From assembly GCA_965222645.1 (NCBI GenBank), contig OZ244968.1, positions 3,906,001 to 3,970,000 on the forward strand: a stretch of DNA of 64,000 nucleotides, given 5' to 3'. The notes beneath the pieces are model-generated. The model was not told the DNA's origin, made no database searches, and saw only the letters and a program-made list of their open reading frames with translations. Within the stretch, counting starts at the first letter, position 1, and every line of letters starts with the position of its first letter. The DNA is from JABDMH01 sp965222645. GTDB taxonomy: Bacteria > Bacteroidota > Bacteroidia > Chitinophagales > Saprospiraceae. This document shows positions 9,183 to 19,300 of the stretch, piece by piece. The translations under genes and the position numbers were made by a program.

Positions 9183-9692
9183 TTACCAGGTGGCAGTTTG
9201 CTCCTTATTAAATTGATTAAACAGGAGACTCTTTCTTTTTTTTCCAGGTAAATTGATGTGTATAATATTTCGTTGGTTAATGAATTCATCAACGTAAATA
9301 GAATCGATGATTTTAATTGAAGAAATACCCTCTGGATCACTTTCGTGCTTAAACGAAAAATTCACAGCAATGGTCAATTCCTCGATCTTTATTTTATTTA
9401 TTTTTAATTCCACAGGAATTTCATCAAAATAAATCAGAAAGTGGGCACTGAGATATTTTTTGATTTCACTTTTAGATGGTGTAATGGTTATATTTCCGAA
9501 TGGATTGGTATCGGGAGGCAAAGCTCCGACGACCACGAGAAAATCATCCATGAACATGCGCAGGTCAACCTCATAAGTCTGCTCTACATCACTATAAGTA
9601 AGACTTGCCACACTCATTTTTAGTGGATGTGCTTCAGTTATTCCTGTATTAAGTAACAGAAAAAAAATGCTATTGAGAATGATTTTACACAT
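9183..9692 (-). CDS. DUF6702-family secreted protein
   Basis: This 169-residue protein has a signal peptide (about 1-21, ending TEAHP) followed directly by HPLKMSVASLTYSD, the start typical of DUF6702 proteins of Bacteroidota. The rest is predicted beta-rich. Function is unknown. It begins 8 bp after the HupE/UreJ-like gene, and the two are probably co-transcribed. DUF6702 and HupE-like proteins are, as far as I recall, often neighbours in this phylum, sometimes with an M1 peptidase; no peptidase is present here. Confidence 0.75.
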   Translation of the reverse strand: MCKIILNSIFFLLLNTGITEAHPLKMSVASLTYSDVEQTYEVDLRMFMDDFLVVVGALPPDTNPFGNITITPSKSEIKKYLSAHFLIYFDEIPVELKINKIKIEELTIAVNFSFKHESDPEGISSIKIIDSIYVDEFINQRNIIHINLPGKKRKSLLFNQFNKEQTATW

Positions 9693-9700
9693 TGTTGTAC

Positions 9701-10285
9701 CTAACTGCCAATGAGGGCTTCAATAATCATAATAAGCGAAACTCCCGCTCCAGCCCCCGATATAAACAAATTCCAATCTCTGTGTTTAATATCAAAAAAC
9801 TTATCGAGTATAAAATACAATGCAAAGAAAAAAACTACGATCAGGATCTGTCCTAGTTCTAAACCCACATTAAAGGCAAATAATTCCATAATAATGCTTT
9901 CACCTCCAGTGAGGGCCCTGAAAAAATTTGAAAATCCCATCCCGTGGATAAAACCGAAGAAAAGAGCCAGAAAATAATTGGACTGGATTCTTCCACTGCT
10001 TCCCTGAGCGGGTGTCATATAGACATTGTGTATTGCCGTCATAAAAATCGTTATAGGAATTGCTGTTTCTACCAATTGCTGAGGTACACTGATGATTTCC
10101 AACGCGGATAAAGCCAGGGTAATCGAATGGCCAATAGTGAAGGCTGTAACTAAAATGAGGATCCTTTTCCAAGATCGCCACGAATAGAATGCGCACAATG
10201 TAATGACAAAGAGCATGTGATCATACCCCTCAAAGTCAGAAATGTGCTCGAAGCCTAATCTCAGATATACCATAAATTGATCCAT
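9701..10285 (-). CDS. HupE/UreJ-family membrane protein
   Basis: This 194-residue protein has about five or six hydrophobic segments. The motifs are GYDHMLFV near residue 22, TAFTIGHSITLALS near 48, and FGFIHGMGFSNFF near 118. Their conserved His, Asp and Gly residues are typical of HupE/UreJ proteins, which in other bacteria are linked to nickel or cobalt uptake. In Bacteroidota this branch occurs without hydrogenase or urease genes, and none are seen here, so metal transport is only an inference. It is the first gene of a pair with the DUF6702 protein. Confidence 0.8.
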   Translation of the reverse strand: MDQFMVYLRLGFEHISDFEGYDHMLFVITLCAFYSWRSWKRILILVTAFTIGHSITLALSALEIISVPQQLVETAIPITIFMTAIHNVYMTPAQGSSGRIQSNYFLALFFGFIHGMGFSNFFRALTGGESIIMELFAFNVGLELGQILIVVFFFALYFILDKFFDIKHRDWNLFISGAGAGVSLIMIIEALIGS

Positions 10286-10382
10286 TGGTTTTAAAAGTTT
10301 AGTTTAGAAGATGAAAGTGAGTAATTTTTCCTAACTGATTTAGCAATTTTTAGCACACTGATTTCTGTTTGGTTCTTTGGCG

Positions 10383-12140
10383 ATGAAATATAACCAATTT
10401 ATAATATGGGCCACAAGCATGATTATGTACCTCCCACTATATAGTCAGTGGCAGTTTGCAACCGTATCAGACGACTCAAGAGTGGTTTTGTCAGAGATAA
10501 GTGCTCCGGATCTTGTTGTCCATGAGAAAAAGAGGGATGGTCAAAATTATCAGTTGCGCCCTGGTTATCCCCTGGCATTTCCTGCCGATCCCGTCTTTAA
10601 AAATTTTAGAAACATTACTCTTGCTGATCTGGACGGTGATGGTGCAGACGAAATGTTTTTTGGTGTGGCGGACAGATTGTATGCAGTAAGCGGCGACACT
10701 GTAAAGTGGACAAAGACACTATCTGGTTTGTGTCGATGGCCAGTGGCTATCGGCGATGTAGATGGTGACAACATACCGGAGATTGTGGCCCTGACAGGAT
10801 TTAGTGAGAGTCCGGGCCAGGTTTATGTTCTTGAGCCAGATGGATCTGATAAGCCATCGTGGCCCAGAAGTTTTGAAGGACACTGGATGCTGTCATCCCC
10901 AGCCCTTGCCGATTTGGATGCAGATGGCGTCTTGGATATTATATGTTCGGATCTGCAAGGTACCATCGGCGACATTTATGCGATGAGGGGAGATGGCACC
11001 CGGATCAGTGCCGCTTGGCCGGTGACCTTGCCAAACATTCCGGCGGTGACACCCAGTATTGGTGATTTGGATCTCGATGGTAAACCTGAGATCGTTGTTT
11101 GCACAACCCGCGAAATCTATGCGCTAGAAGTCGATGGGAGGGTCAGGGATGGCTGGCCCTATGCCAATGGATCTACAAAATTCAGCTTCCAGTCCCCACT
11201 CGTTGCAGATGTCACAAGTGATTCCGGCCTTGAAGTCATTGCAACCGGACACGGCGACCTTCCTCAATATCTATTGCTCGATTACGAAGGGAAGGATCTG
11301 GAGGGCTGGCCCAAGGCAGTGCCCGAAAGACGGTGGACTTTTCACCCGCCAACCGTGATCAATTATCTCGACAACCCACTTATCCTGACCGCAAGACCGC
11401 TAGGCGATCAGGATGCAAAACCCATGCTCTTTGCCTGGCGGCCTGATGGATCCCAATTGACCGGATTTCCTGTCGTAAAATCTGGAGGACTTGAAGGTTT
11501 GATTACAGTTGCTGATATCGATGATGATTTACAGCCTGAGATTCTATTTCCGTCAAATATTATCGATTCTCTGGGAAACGGATTTATACACGCTTGGGAG
11601 CTGGACGGATCTGGTCAGGTGCCCGGGTATCCGATCAAAATGCGAGGATGGACTTATCTAAATGGAGCGACCATCGGCGATGTTGACGCAGATGGAAATA
11701 TGGATCTTGCAGTCCTTACATTTGTAGAGCACCCGGATGACGTACCCGATACTGCTTTCCTGTATACCTATTCTGTAGAATCGCCATTTGAGCGGGATCG
11801 TGTCCTGTGGAGTACATATAAGGGCTCTAACCGACGGGATGGATTGGTAGAAACTAGAGTACAAACATCGACCGTAGACGGAAACAAGGATGCTTCATTT
11901 CTCCTTTTTCCAAATCCCGCATCTGATCTGCTAGTCGTCCGGTCATTTAGTGAATTCGGACACGGTAAAGAAATTCTCTTTCTTAAGATTGTAGATAGCA
12001 GTGGTCTTGAGCATTTGGCATCCAGTGGCAGGAACCAGTATACTTCGCTTGATATCGCCAAATTGAGACCAGGGGTCTATTACCTGATTGCTACATTTGA
12101 TACAGGACAGATTGAAGTGCGACGCTGGATCAAGCACTAG
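10383..12140 (+). CDS. Secreted FG-GAP/VCBS repeat protein with T9SS C-terminal sorting domain
   Basis: I chose the ATG at 10383 because it gives a clean signal peptide (to about residue 22, PLYSQ). The body carries about seven FG-GAP-like repeats with calcium-loop patterns: DLDGDGADEMFFG, GDVDGDNIPEIV, DLDADGVLDII, GDLDLDGKPEIV, DIDDDLQPEILF and GDVDADGNMDLA. These should fold as an integrin-alpha-like beta-propeller. The last ~80 residues begin LFPNPASDLLVV and end GQIEVRRWIKH, a type A T9SS sorting domain. The protein is therefore probably exported through SprA and attached to or released from the surface. Ligand unknown. It is a single gene, divergent from hupE. Confidence 0.88.
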   Translation: MKYNQFIIWATSMIMYLPLYSQWQFATVSDDSRVVLSEISAPDLVVHEKKRDGQNYQLRPGYPLAFPADPVFKNFRNITLADLDGDGADEMFFGVADRLYAVSGDTVKWTKTLSGLCRWPVAIGDVDGDNIPEIVALTGFSESPGQVYVLEPDGSDKPSWPRSFEGHWMLSSPALADLDADGVLDIICSDLQGTIGDIYAMRGDGTRISAAWPVTLPNIPAVTPSIGDLDLDGKPEIVVCTTREIYALEVDGRVRDGWPYANGSTKFSFQSPLVADVTSDSGLEVIATGHGDLPQYLLLDYEGKDLEGWPKAVPERRWTFHPPTVINYLDNPLILTARPLGDQDAKPMLFAWRPDGSQLTGFPVVKSGGLEGLITVADIDDDLQPEILFPSNIIDSLGNGFIHAWELDGSGQVPGYPIKMRGWTYLNGATIGDVDADGNMDLAVLTFVEHPDDVPDTAFLYTYSVESPFERDRVLWSTYKGSNRRDGLVETRVQTSTVDGNKDASFLLFPNPASDLLVVRSFSEFGHGKEILFLKIVDSSGLEHLASSGRNQYTSLDIAKLRPGVYYLIATFDTGQIEVRRWIKH

Positions 12141-12233
12141 TAGATGAACCCATTTAATGTTGTCACAAAGTTTCAAGTGTATTTTTGTTGCCAGATGAGA
12201 CGCAAAACGTAGACAGAGCAGGAGTTCTGGCGA

Positions 12234-12284
12234 GCCTGCCTGGCGGCAGGCAGGGCTTTGCAACGATCCCGAAAGCTTTCGGGA
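12234..12284. repeat. Two adjacent inverted repeats
   Basis: One arm pair is gcctgcc at 12234-12240 and ggcaggc at 12245-12251 with a 4-base loop. Next is a perfect 18 bp palindrome tcccgaaagctttcggga at 12267-12284. Similar GC-rich palindromes are scattered as intergenic repeats in some Saprospiraceae; that comparison is from memory. They lie about 95-145 bp after the FG-GAP gene and could terminate it, but no clean U-tract follows. Confidence 0.6.
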
Positions 12285-12383
12285 GGTGCAAAAATAATTG
12301 AAAATTTGTCATAAGATTTAGTAGGATCACTAGTTAGTCTAGCTAGTTGCCCAGCAAGTTGTGAAAGGATTTCGACATAAAAA

Positions 12384-12510
12384 ATCACCTTTTGATGAAG
12401 AAATTCAAAAGGTGATCATCCGTAACCCGCTTTCAGGTATGAAAGCGAGATCTCTGTGTCAAGAAAATGTTGGGAGATCCCTGGCCGGGAGCTTCAAGAT
12501 CTCCCCCAAC
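12384..12510. repeat. Three consecutive hairpins
   Basis: Hairpin 1 has 12 bp arms at 12384-12395 and 12405-12416 (atcaccttttga/tcaaaaggtgat) with a 9-base loop. Hairpin 2 has 8 bp arms at 12428-12435 and 12440-12447 (cgctttca/tgaaagcg). Hairpin 3 has arms at 12469-12479 and 12498-12510 (gttgggagatc/gatctcccccaac) with a two-base bulge. They lie just downstream of the small minus-strand ORF at 12542-12688, so one may be its terminator. Three in a row is more than one terminator needs. Confidence 0.65.
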
Positions 12511-12541
12511 ACTCAAAATCCGTAATAGTTATATTGATTGC

Positions 12542-12688
12542 TCAGAATACTCCGAGATCATCATCTACGCTTGCCCAAATCACTTCCTTCTTCTCGACAT
12601 CCATCTTTTTGACGGTCTCAACTTTGGTTACTTGCACTGTGTCGATGGTTCCGAGTGACATTAGAATTGAAAATAATATGTGTAACAT
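12542..12688 (-). CDS. Possible small secreted or membrane protein, 48 residues
   Basis: This minus-strand ORF begins ATG at 12688 and ends TGA at 12542. The translation starts MLHILFSILMSLGTIDTVQV, resembling a short signal peptide. It continues as an alternating Lys/Val/Glu segment (TKVETVKKMDVEKKEV) ending WASVDDDLGVF. I do not recognise it. Support comes from the sensible composition, the otherwise gene-free 690 bp gap and the hairpins just beyond its stop. It could still be a chance ORF. Confidence 0.35.
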   Translation of the reverse strand: MLHILFSILMSLGTIDTVQVTKVETVKKMDVEKKEVIWASVDDDLGVF

Positions 12689-12831
12689 CTGTATGAACTT
12701 TTATAAAATTTAGGCTAAGTTACGTCACCTTTTCGTCGTAAAATAGGACAGTTTTGCCTATCTTGTGCTACCCAGATTTCGACTGTTTTTAGTCGATTTT
12801 TTTTATAAAACACTGAAAATCAATTAAATCA

Positions 12832-14343
12832 ATGTATGAGATTGATATACATAGTCTCAAAGAACTTGCAGAGGTAGTTACGAAGAATAAAGTCAAAGCA
12901 GTTAATGTGTTAGGCAATGGATACGGAGAAACAAGGGTTCATGATTTCTACTCCAGACTCCTGAGCGATGAGTTTGACGACTGTTCTGCAGCTGATTACT
13001 TTTTTGACTGTGAGACGAAGGATATGCAATACCGGCGCCTGAAGAATAAATTGCATCAAAAGCTGGTCAATACCTCATTTTTTATAGATACAAAAAATCC
13101 GAAGTTTAATACTCACCAAAAAGCCTATTACAACTGTTTGAAAAACGTGATGGCCACACGTATTTTGATCGGAAGATCGGCCAGAAAATCAGCCCTGATG
13201 ATTGCCAGAAAAACCATGAGTACTGTGCGCAAGTATGAGTTTTCTCAGCTGGCATTAGAGCTATGCAGATTGCTGCGGAGTCATTTTGCCATACACACAA
13301 AAAATCGGGCCCTGTTCAACCGCTATGATCGTTTGGCAGACTATTACCAGGGCCTTGTAAATGCAGAGGAGGAAGCGATCAGGTACTACGAGCATACATG
13401 TGTTCTTTTGAAAAAACGCGATCCATCTAAAAAGCTCATTAGCGATTTGTGTAGTCGGTATCTGGATCAGCTGCATCCCTATATCCGAAAGTACGACAGT
13501 TATCGACTGCATCTCACCTATTATGTGATTGCATTGCGAAAAGTCGATCTGGAAAACGACCATCATGCTATTATTGAGGTTTGCGATAAAGCCATCCGGT
13601 TTTTTGATCAAAAGGGATTTGTATCCGATCAATTTTCTGGGCTCTTTTATTATCACAAATTGGTCAGCCTTGTTAACACTAGGAGTTATGTGGGAGGCAA
13701 CAAGCTTGCTAACAAATGCCACCAAATCTTTGAAAAGGAATCTATGATATGGTACAATGCGTTGCAATACAGCTTCATATTTTCCATGCATGCTGAAAAC
13801 TTTAAAAAGGCACTTCATATCCGAAATCAGGTTGTAAAGGCATCAAATTTTAAGCATCAGTTGCAAAACCGGGCTGAGACCTGGCACCTTTACGATGCCT
13901 ACCTGTATTATCTCTGGATTTCAAAAAAACTATCTGTGGATGATCGGTCAGACATCAAGAAGTTTAGGGTAAGGAAGTTTTTAAATAATGTGCCGAATTT
14001 TGCAATGGACAAAAGGGGTCATAACATCCCTATCTTAGTGATTCAGATTTTGATCCAGTTGAGCCGAAAAAAATATGATTTATTGTCCGATAAGATCGAA
14101 GCCATCGAGAAATATACGAGCCGTTACTTAAGGAAGGACAGCAACTATAGATCGAATTGTTTTATTAAAATGCTGCTACAGATACCGAAGCAAAACTATA
14201 ATATCATTGCCATAAAAAGGCACACAAAGGTGTTGCGTAGAAAGCTGACATCGATGCCTCTGGCCATTGCTCACCAGACTTTCGGTATCGAGATAATACC
14301 CTACGAATACCTCTGGGAGCTTACTCTTCAGTCTTTAGATTAA
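12832..14343 (+). CDS. Hypothetical helical-repeat protein, 503 residues
   Basis: I do not recognise a named family. The protein has no signal peptide or membrane span and is Lys/Arg/Tyr/Leu-rich. It looks almost entirely alpha-helical, with degenerate TPR-like helix pairs (for example YYQGLVNAEEEAIRYYEHTCVLLKK, and the region near residues 225-330). The N-terminus (MYEIDIHSLKELAEVVTKNKVKAVNVLG) is distinctive and may be a small separate domain. A cytoplasmic scaffold is possible. It stands alone, with 690 bp of sequence holding hairpins and a small ORF upstream, and it converges with the PH-domain operon. Confidence 0.7.
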   Translation: MYEIDIHSLKELAEVVTKNKVKAVNVLGNGYGETRVHDFYSRLLSDEFDDCSAADYFFDCETKDMQYRRLKNKLHQKLVNTSFFIDTKNPKFNTHQKAYYNCLKNVMATRILIGRSARKSALMIARKTMSTVRKYEFSQLALELCRLLRSHFAIHTKNRALFNRYDRLADYYQGLVNAEEEAIRYYEHTCVLLKKRDPSKKLISDLCSRYLDQLHPYIRKYDSYRLHLTYYVIALRKVDLENDHHAIIEVCDKAIRFFDQKGFVSDQFSGLFYYHKLVSLVNTRSYVGGNKLANKCHQIFEKESMIWYNALQYSFIFSMHAENFKKALHIRNQVVKASNFKHQLQNRAETWHLYDAYLYYLWISKKLSVDDRSDIKKFRVRKFLNNVPNFAMDKRGHNIPILVIQILIQLSRKKYDLLSDKIEAIEKYTSRYLRKDSNYRSNCFIKMLLQIPKQNYNIIAIKRHTKVLRRKLTSMPLAIAHQTFGIEIIPYEYLWELTLQSLD

Positions 14344-14367
14344 ATACACGGGCATCAATGCAATTCC

Positions 14368-15855
14368 CTACATCCATTTTTGGCGTGAGGATTCGATTCT
14401 GTACAATGCGTAATTTTTAAGTCGCTTGGCCAGCTGGTAATCTATGTACGGGATTTTTACATCTCCACTTGCGGTATGTATGGTGATCGATGCGAGATTC
14501 TTTCTTCTCTGATAAGGAGTTTGCCTAATGTTCAATGCCTGTACTTTATAGATTTGCAAGGCTTTATTTTTTTGCTCTATGACACCATATGACATCAACA
14601 AGGTTTGGTTACAGACCTGGTAGAACCATTTCCTCTGAAGAAAATGCTGATATACTCCCACGAGAAGTACCCAGAGAATTCCCAAGAGCCAGGTATGTGA
14701 TTTGGAGTAGATTCCCGATGCGATAATCAGGAGGGCAGGAAGAACGCCAATGAATAGGAAGCGGCGAAAGAAAAAACTTCTATGAATAGAATAAGATTTT
14801 AATGTCTTTCGATTTAATGGACCGAAATACAAGGTGAGGAATTCGTCTAATCGATACTGAGGCACGCCAGGTATAGTTATGCTCGTCTTACGGCTCCCGG
14901 CAGCACTTGAAGCCTGGTAAAATCTCAGCTGTACAATTTTGAATAGTCTTCTGACCGGATTACTCACCCATCTAAACATCTGGATTTTTTGATCCCTGAT
15001 AGCCGACTGTCTTTTATTGAAAAGACCTGATTCGACCTTGTAGCCATCGGAAGTTTTCCACAAGTGTAGATTATAATACCGCAGTATTGTATATATCAAT
15101 GTTCCAAAAAAGGAGAAAATGATTAAGGCCACAAATAGACCAAGACCATAAATGAGAATATTGTTTATAATACGGTCAGTGATTAAATCAAATTGATCAA
15201 CATATTTATCTCCCAGGGCATCACTGATGCGATCACGTAGCCCAAGAAAAAAGGCCAGAATAATACCCGCAGTGCGTAAATGGTTTTGACTAACTCCGAT
15301 TTTGATCAGATCGGAGATGCTGTGTGTGATAAGGAGTTGGGAAGAATCTGCGATTACTTCATCTCCGGAATCAGGGCTCTCGAGCCTTTTGCGTTTCAGA
15401 ATGAATGTCCTGATTTCTTCAGCTTTGCTCCGTTCTAAAGCAGCAAAATCGAATTCCTCCTTGGAGGATCCAGCGGTGTCAATTTTAAGGCGAACAACAT
15501 TAAATAATTGATGGATGATGTTTTGCTCAAAAGAAATCGTTTGAATTCTGTCAAAAGGGATATCCAACCTTGTCCTCCTGAATACTCCTTTCTGCACATG
15601 TAATTTTTCATCAGATAAATGAAAATAAAATTTGAAGTATCTGACTATGGAAAATATAATCACCGAAATGGTGACGACAGTGGCAAGCTTAACTCCATTG
15701 GATCGGGACAATAAATCCGATTGAAAAAAGAAGATAAGTAGGAAGGGCCACCAGGTGCGTATCAATGATCGAATGATCTTAAATATGATCATTAAGATAG
15801 CTACAGGAGCTTGCCGGCTTTCCTTATAGTACCAATAACCGTCATTCTTCCTCAT
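14368..15855 (-). CDS. Bacterial PH-domain (bPH2/YdbT-like) membrane protein
   Basis: This 495-residue protein has membrane segments near residues 20-70, 190-255 and 360-400, separated by bPH2 domains. Each domain carries the family pattern of RxDIPFDRIQTISFEQNIIHQLF with later IDTAGSS, as in YdbT. The second copy is near residue 290 (SAIRDQKIQMFRWVSNPVRRLF) and a third near 440 (LQIYKVQALNIRQTPYQRR). Its start overlaps the end of the single-domain YdbS-like gene by 14 bp, so the two are translationally coupled and likely form a membrane complex. In Bacillus, YdbST are linked to resistance to membrane-active compounds; here that is only analogy. Confidence 0.85.
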   Translation of the reverse strand: MRKNDGYWYYKESRQAPVAILMIIFKIIRSLIRTWWPFLLIFFFQSDLLSRSNGVKLATVVTISVIIFSIVRYFKFYFHLSDEKLHVQKGVFRRTRLDIPFDRIQTISFEQNIIHQLFNVVRLKIDTAGSSKEEFDFAALERSKAEEIRTFILKRKRLESPDSGDEVIADSSQLLITHSISDLIKIGVSQNHLRTAGIILAFFLGLRDRISDALGDKYVDQFDLITDRIINNILIYGLGLFVALIIFSFFGTLIYTILRYYNLHLWKTSDGYKVESGLFNKRQSAIRDQKIQMFRWVSNPVRRLFKIVQLRFYQASSAAGSRKTSITIPGVPQYRLDEFLTLYFGPLNRKTLKSYSIHRSFFFRRFLFIGVLPALLIIASGIYSKSHTWLLGILWVLLVGVYQHFLQRKWFYQVCNQTLLMSYGVIEQKNKALQIYKVQALNIRQTPYQRRKNLASITIHTASGDVKIPYIDYQLAKRLKNYALYRIESSRQKWM

Positions 15856-16375
15856 CCAGGGAGCTGATTTTGCCGATGATAAGCTCTTTCAGTTGGAATG
15901 CAATCTCAGGATCTAACCCCGGGATCCGAATGTCACTGGATGATCCACCGGCTGTAAATATATTGAGTTCTGCCAGCCGGAAAAGGTTGTCGATAAAACC
16001 CTTGGTGACCTCACAGTGTTGTACTCGATTAAATGGGATAGTAATCCACTCTTTAAAAAAGACCCCGCTCTTAAAACTCACGTCGTGTTGACGGATAAGA
16101 TACGCCTTTTGCCTTACACTGACTTGCGAAAACCACAATGTGAATAGATAGAGAAAAAGCCAAATAAAAAGTAGAAGATAACTCAACCAATGCCCAAAAC
16201 CAATCATTGTGACTATAAATATGATCAGTCCAATAAATAGAAAAGCGAAGAAAATTGTATTCGTGAGATACAAGACTCTCGCATACCTTTCCTCAATGGG
16301 ATGAAAATCCATATCCTCAATCCTTGGCAGACTCGATATTTCGATAGGGATATTTTCAAAGTCTTGATCAAACAT
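15842..16375 (-). CDS. Bacterial PH-domain (YdbS-like) membrane protein
   Basis: This protein of about 177 residues has two adjacent membrane segments (about 38-60 and 63-85) and one bPH2 domain with WITIPFNRVQHCEVTKGFIDNLFRLAELNIFTAGGSSSDI. I prefer the ATG at 16375 over the GTG at 16384, since the frame contains MFDQDFENIP from there. It overlaps the mfd 3' end by 8 bp and the YdbT-like gene by 14 bp, indicating an mfd-ydbS-ydbT operon. Confidence 0.85.
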   Translation of the reverse strand: MFDQDFENIPIEISSLPRIEDMDFHPIEERYARVLYLTNTIFFAFLFIGLIIFIVTMIGFGHWLSYLLLFIWLFLYLFTLWFSQVSVRQKAYLIRQHDVSFKSGVFFKEWITIPFNRVQHCEVTKGFIDNLFRLAELNIFTAGGSSSDIRIPGLDPEIAFQLKELIIGKISSLDEEE

Positions 16376-19300
16376 CAACTGCACTTTCTTTCAAAAGAAA
16401 TTGATCGTATAGAAGCTTTAGGAGATCTTTTGCCTCCTCGAGAGATTCCACACCTTCCTTAATTAAGATAAGGTGCTTAGAGCTCTGTTTTAATCTGAGG
16501 TCATAGTCCTGACCTCGTGTGGCAATAAATCCCAGAACTTCCTGAAAATACTTAGTCTCATAAAATCTGGATTGAGGATTGAGCACGAAAAAAGACATTA
16601 GCTTTTTATTTTTTAAAATAAATCTTTCGAAACCCAATTCTGCACATAACCACCTGATATGAAGAGTGTCAAACAGTGTATCTACTTGCCCGGGGACAGG
16701 GCCAAACCGGTCAATCAACCGCTTTCTGTAGGTATCCAGTTCTTCCTGATTTTTAATATTGTCAAGCTCAGTATAAAGATTAAGACGCTCCTGTATATTA
16801 TTTACATAATCGTCGGGAATCAGCATTTCAAAATCTGTCTCTATCTGTACGTCACGCACATATTTTCTATCCCCCTCTTCCTGCTTAAATACATCCTGAA
16901 ATTCGGTTTCCTTCAGCTCTTCAATGGCTTCTTCCAGAATTTTTGTATAGGTGTCAAAGCCGATTTCAGTGATAAAGCCACTTTGTTCGCCGCCGAGGAG
17001 ATTTCCGGCACCCCGGATATCCAGGTCTCTCATCGCAATGTTAAAACCACTTCCCAGTTCTGAGAACTCTTCAATAGTGCGTAGTCGTTTTCTCGCCTCG
17101 GAAGTTAAGGTAGAAAGCGGCGGACTAAATAAATAGCAAAATGCTTTCCGGTTTGAGCGGCCCACTCTTCCACGTAGTTGATGGAGGTCACTCAATCCAA
17201 ATTGATGTGCATTGTTTATTATGATTGTATTGGCATTTGAAATATCGAGCCCGGTCTCAATGATATTCGTGCAGAGGAGTACATCAAATTTCCCATCTAT
17301 GAAATCTAAAAGAGTGCGCTCCAGTTTTTTCGCATCCATCTGGCCGTGAGCCATATCAATATTTACGTCCGGACACAGCCTCTTCAGCAACACTTTCATC
17401 TCAGCCAGATTCTTTACTCTATTGTGGACAAAGAAAACCTGACCTCCTCGATGTACTTCATAGTAAATGGCATCTTTGATCAGATCGTCATTAAATACCC
17501 GGGTCTCTGTATGAATGGGTTGCCGGTTGGGTGGGGGAGTCCGGATTATAGAAAGGTCTCGAGCTGCCATCAACGAAAACTGAAGAGTACGCGGTATGGG
17601 AGTGGCGGTGAGTGTGAGCGTGTCGACGTTGACTTTCAAATTTCTCAACCTCTCCTTGGCAGCCACTCCAAACTTTTGTTCCTCATCGATGATAAGCAAA
17701 CCCAGATCTTTAAACTCCACATTTTTATTTAGAATAGCGTGTGTACCAATGAGTATCTCGATCTTTCCAATGGCAACTTCCTCCATAATTATTCTGCGCT
17801 CAGCAGATGATTTAAACCGGTTTAGATAATTAATTATGATCCCATAGCTGTGCAGCCTTTCGGAAAAAGTTTTAAAATGCTGAAGAGCCAAGATTGTTGT
17901 TGGGACCAGGACGGCCACCTGCTTTCCGTCTGCGACTGCCTTAAAAGCTGCCCGGATGGCTACTTCGGTCTTTCCAAAACCCACATCACCGCAGATGAGC
18001 CGGTCCATTGGATGTGGCTTCTGCATATCTGCCTTGACATCGATAGTAGCCTGCAATTGATCAGGAGTATCCTCGTAAAAAAATGAAGCTTCCAGCTCGT
18101 CCTGTAAATAATTATCAGGCGCAAATTGATAGCCAATAGAAGCTCTACGTTTGGCATATAGTTTTATTAACTCACTGGCTATATCCTTTACTTTTTGTTT
18201 GGTTTTTCGCTTGAGGGTCTTCCACGCGTCAGATCCGAGTTTACTCAGTGCAGGTGCAGATCCTTCCTTTCCCACGTATTTAGAAATTTTATGCAGAGAC
18301 TGGATACCAATGTAGAGGATGTCATTATTCTTATAAATAAGTCGTACAGACTCTTGCAAGTGACCATTTATATCTATTTTCTCTAATCCGGAATATCTTC
18401 CTACACCATGATCAATGTGCGTCACAAAATCCCCTGGTTGGAGCTCTCGCAGGAATTTCAAGGTCATTGCCTGGGCCCGGGTAAAGCCGCGTCTCAGATT
18501 ATATTTATGATAACGTTGAAATATCTGGTGATCGGTGTAGCAGCTTATTTTGTGATACGGATCAATAAAACCCTGGTCAATGGATTTCAAGACCGGATGC
18601 AGAGTGACATCGGCTTCCAGATCCTCAAAGATGGAAACGAAACGCTGTACCTGCCGTGCATTATCTGTAAAAAGATATGATATATATCCCTTCTCTTGTA
18701 GCACTTTCAAGTCCTCAATAAGGAGTGTAAAATTTTTATTAAAACTTGGCTGTGGAGTGGCCTCATAGCTAATTGTGCTATCAAACATAAAATCGGCTGG
18801 AGCTCGTCCCGTAAAAACCTTGCTGAAATTATTGAGATTGGAGATAATTTCTCCGGGAGATATAACCACAGGCGCGCTCACTTCCCTTTCATCTTCGGTA
18901 AATACCTGATTCCCATCCTTTAATTGCTTAAAACAATGCTCCAGGCGATCGAGTAAAAAGGAATGGTCATGTATCCAGATTTGTGTATCTCCGGGAATGA
19001 TTTTCAGAATGCTTACTTTTTCACCGTCATCAAATTGGTTATTAATATTGGGTACAATCGAGAGGTTGGCAATATTTTTTATGGATAATTGATCCATCGG
19101 ATTGAACGTCCTTATACTCTCGATTTCTTCGTCAAATAGTTCTAATCGATACGGCCACTCATTACCGTATGAAAAAATATCAACGATGCCACCACGGACT
19201 GAAAATTGCCCTGGTTCGTAGACAAAGTCAACATTTGCAAATCCGTAATCGACTAATACTTCAATAAGAAAATCAACATCAACAGTTTCATTTATTTTTA

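Noticed and set aside
12456..12713. Plus-strand ORFs of 85 and 63 residues
   Set aside because: They run through the hairpin and across the opposite-strand small ORF, with Ser/Thr/Ile-rich shadow composition.
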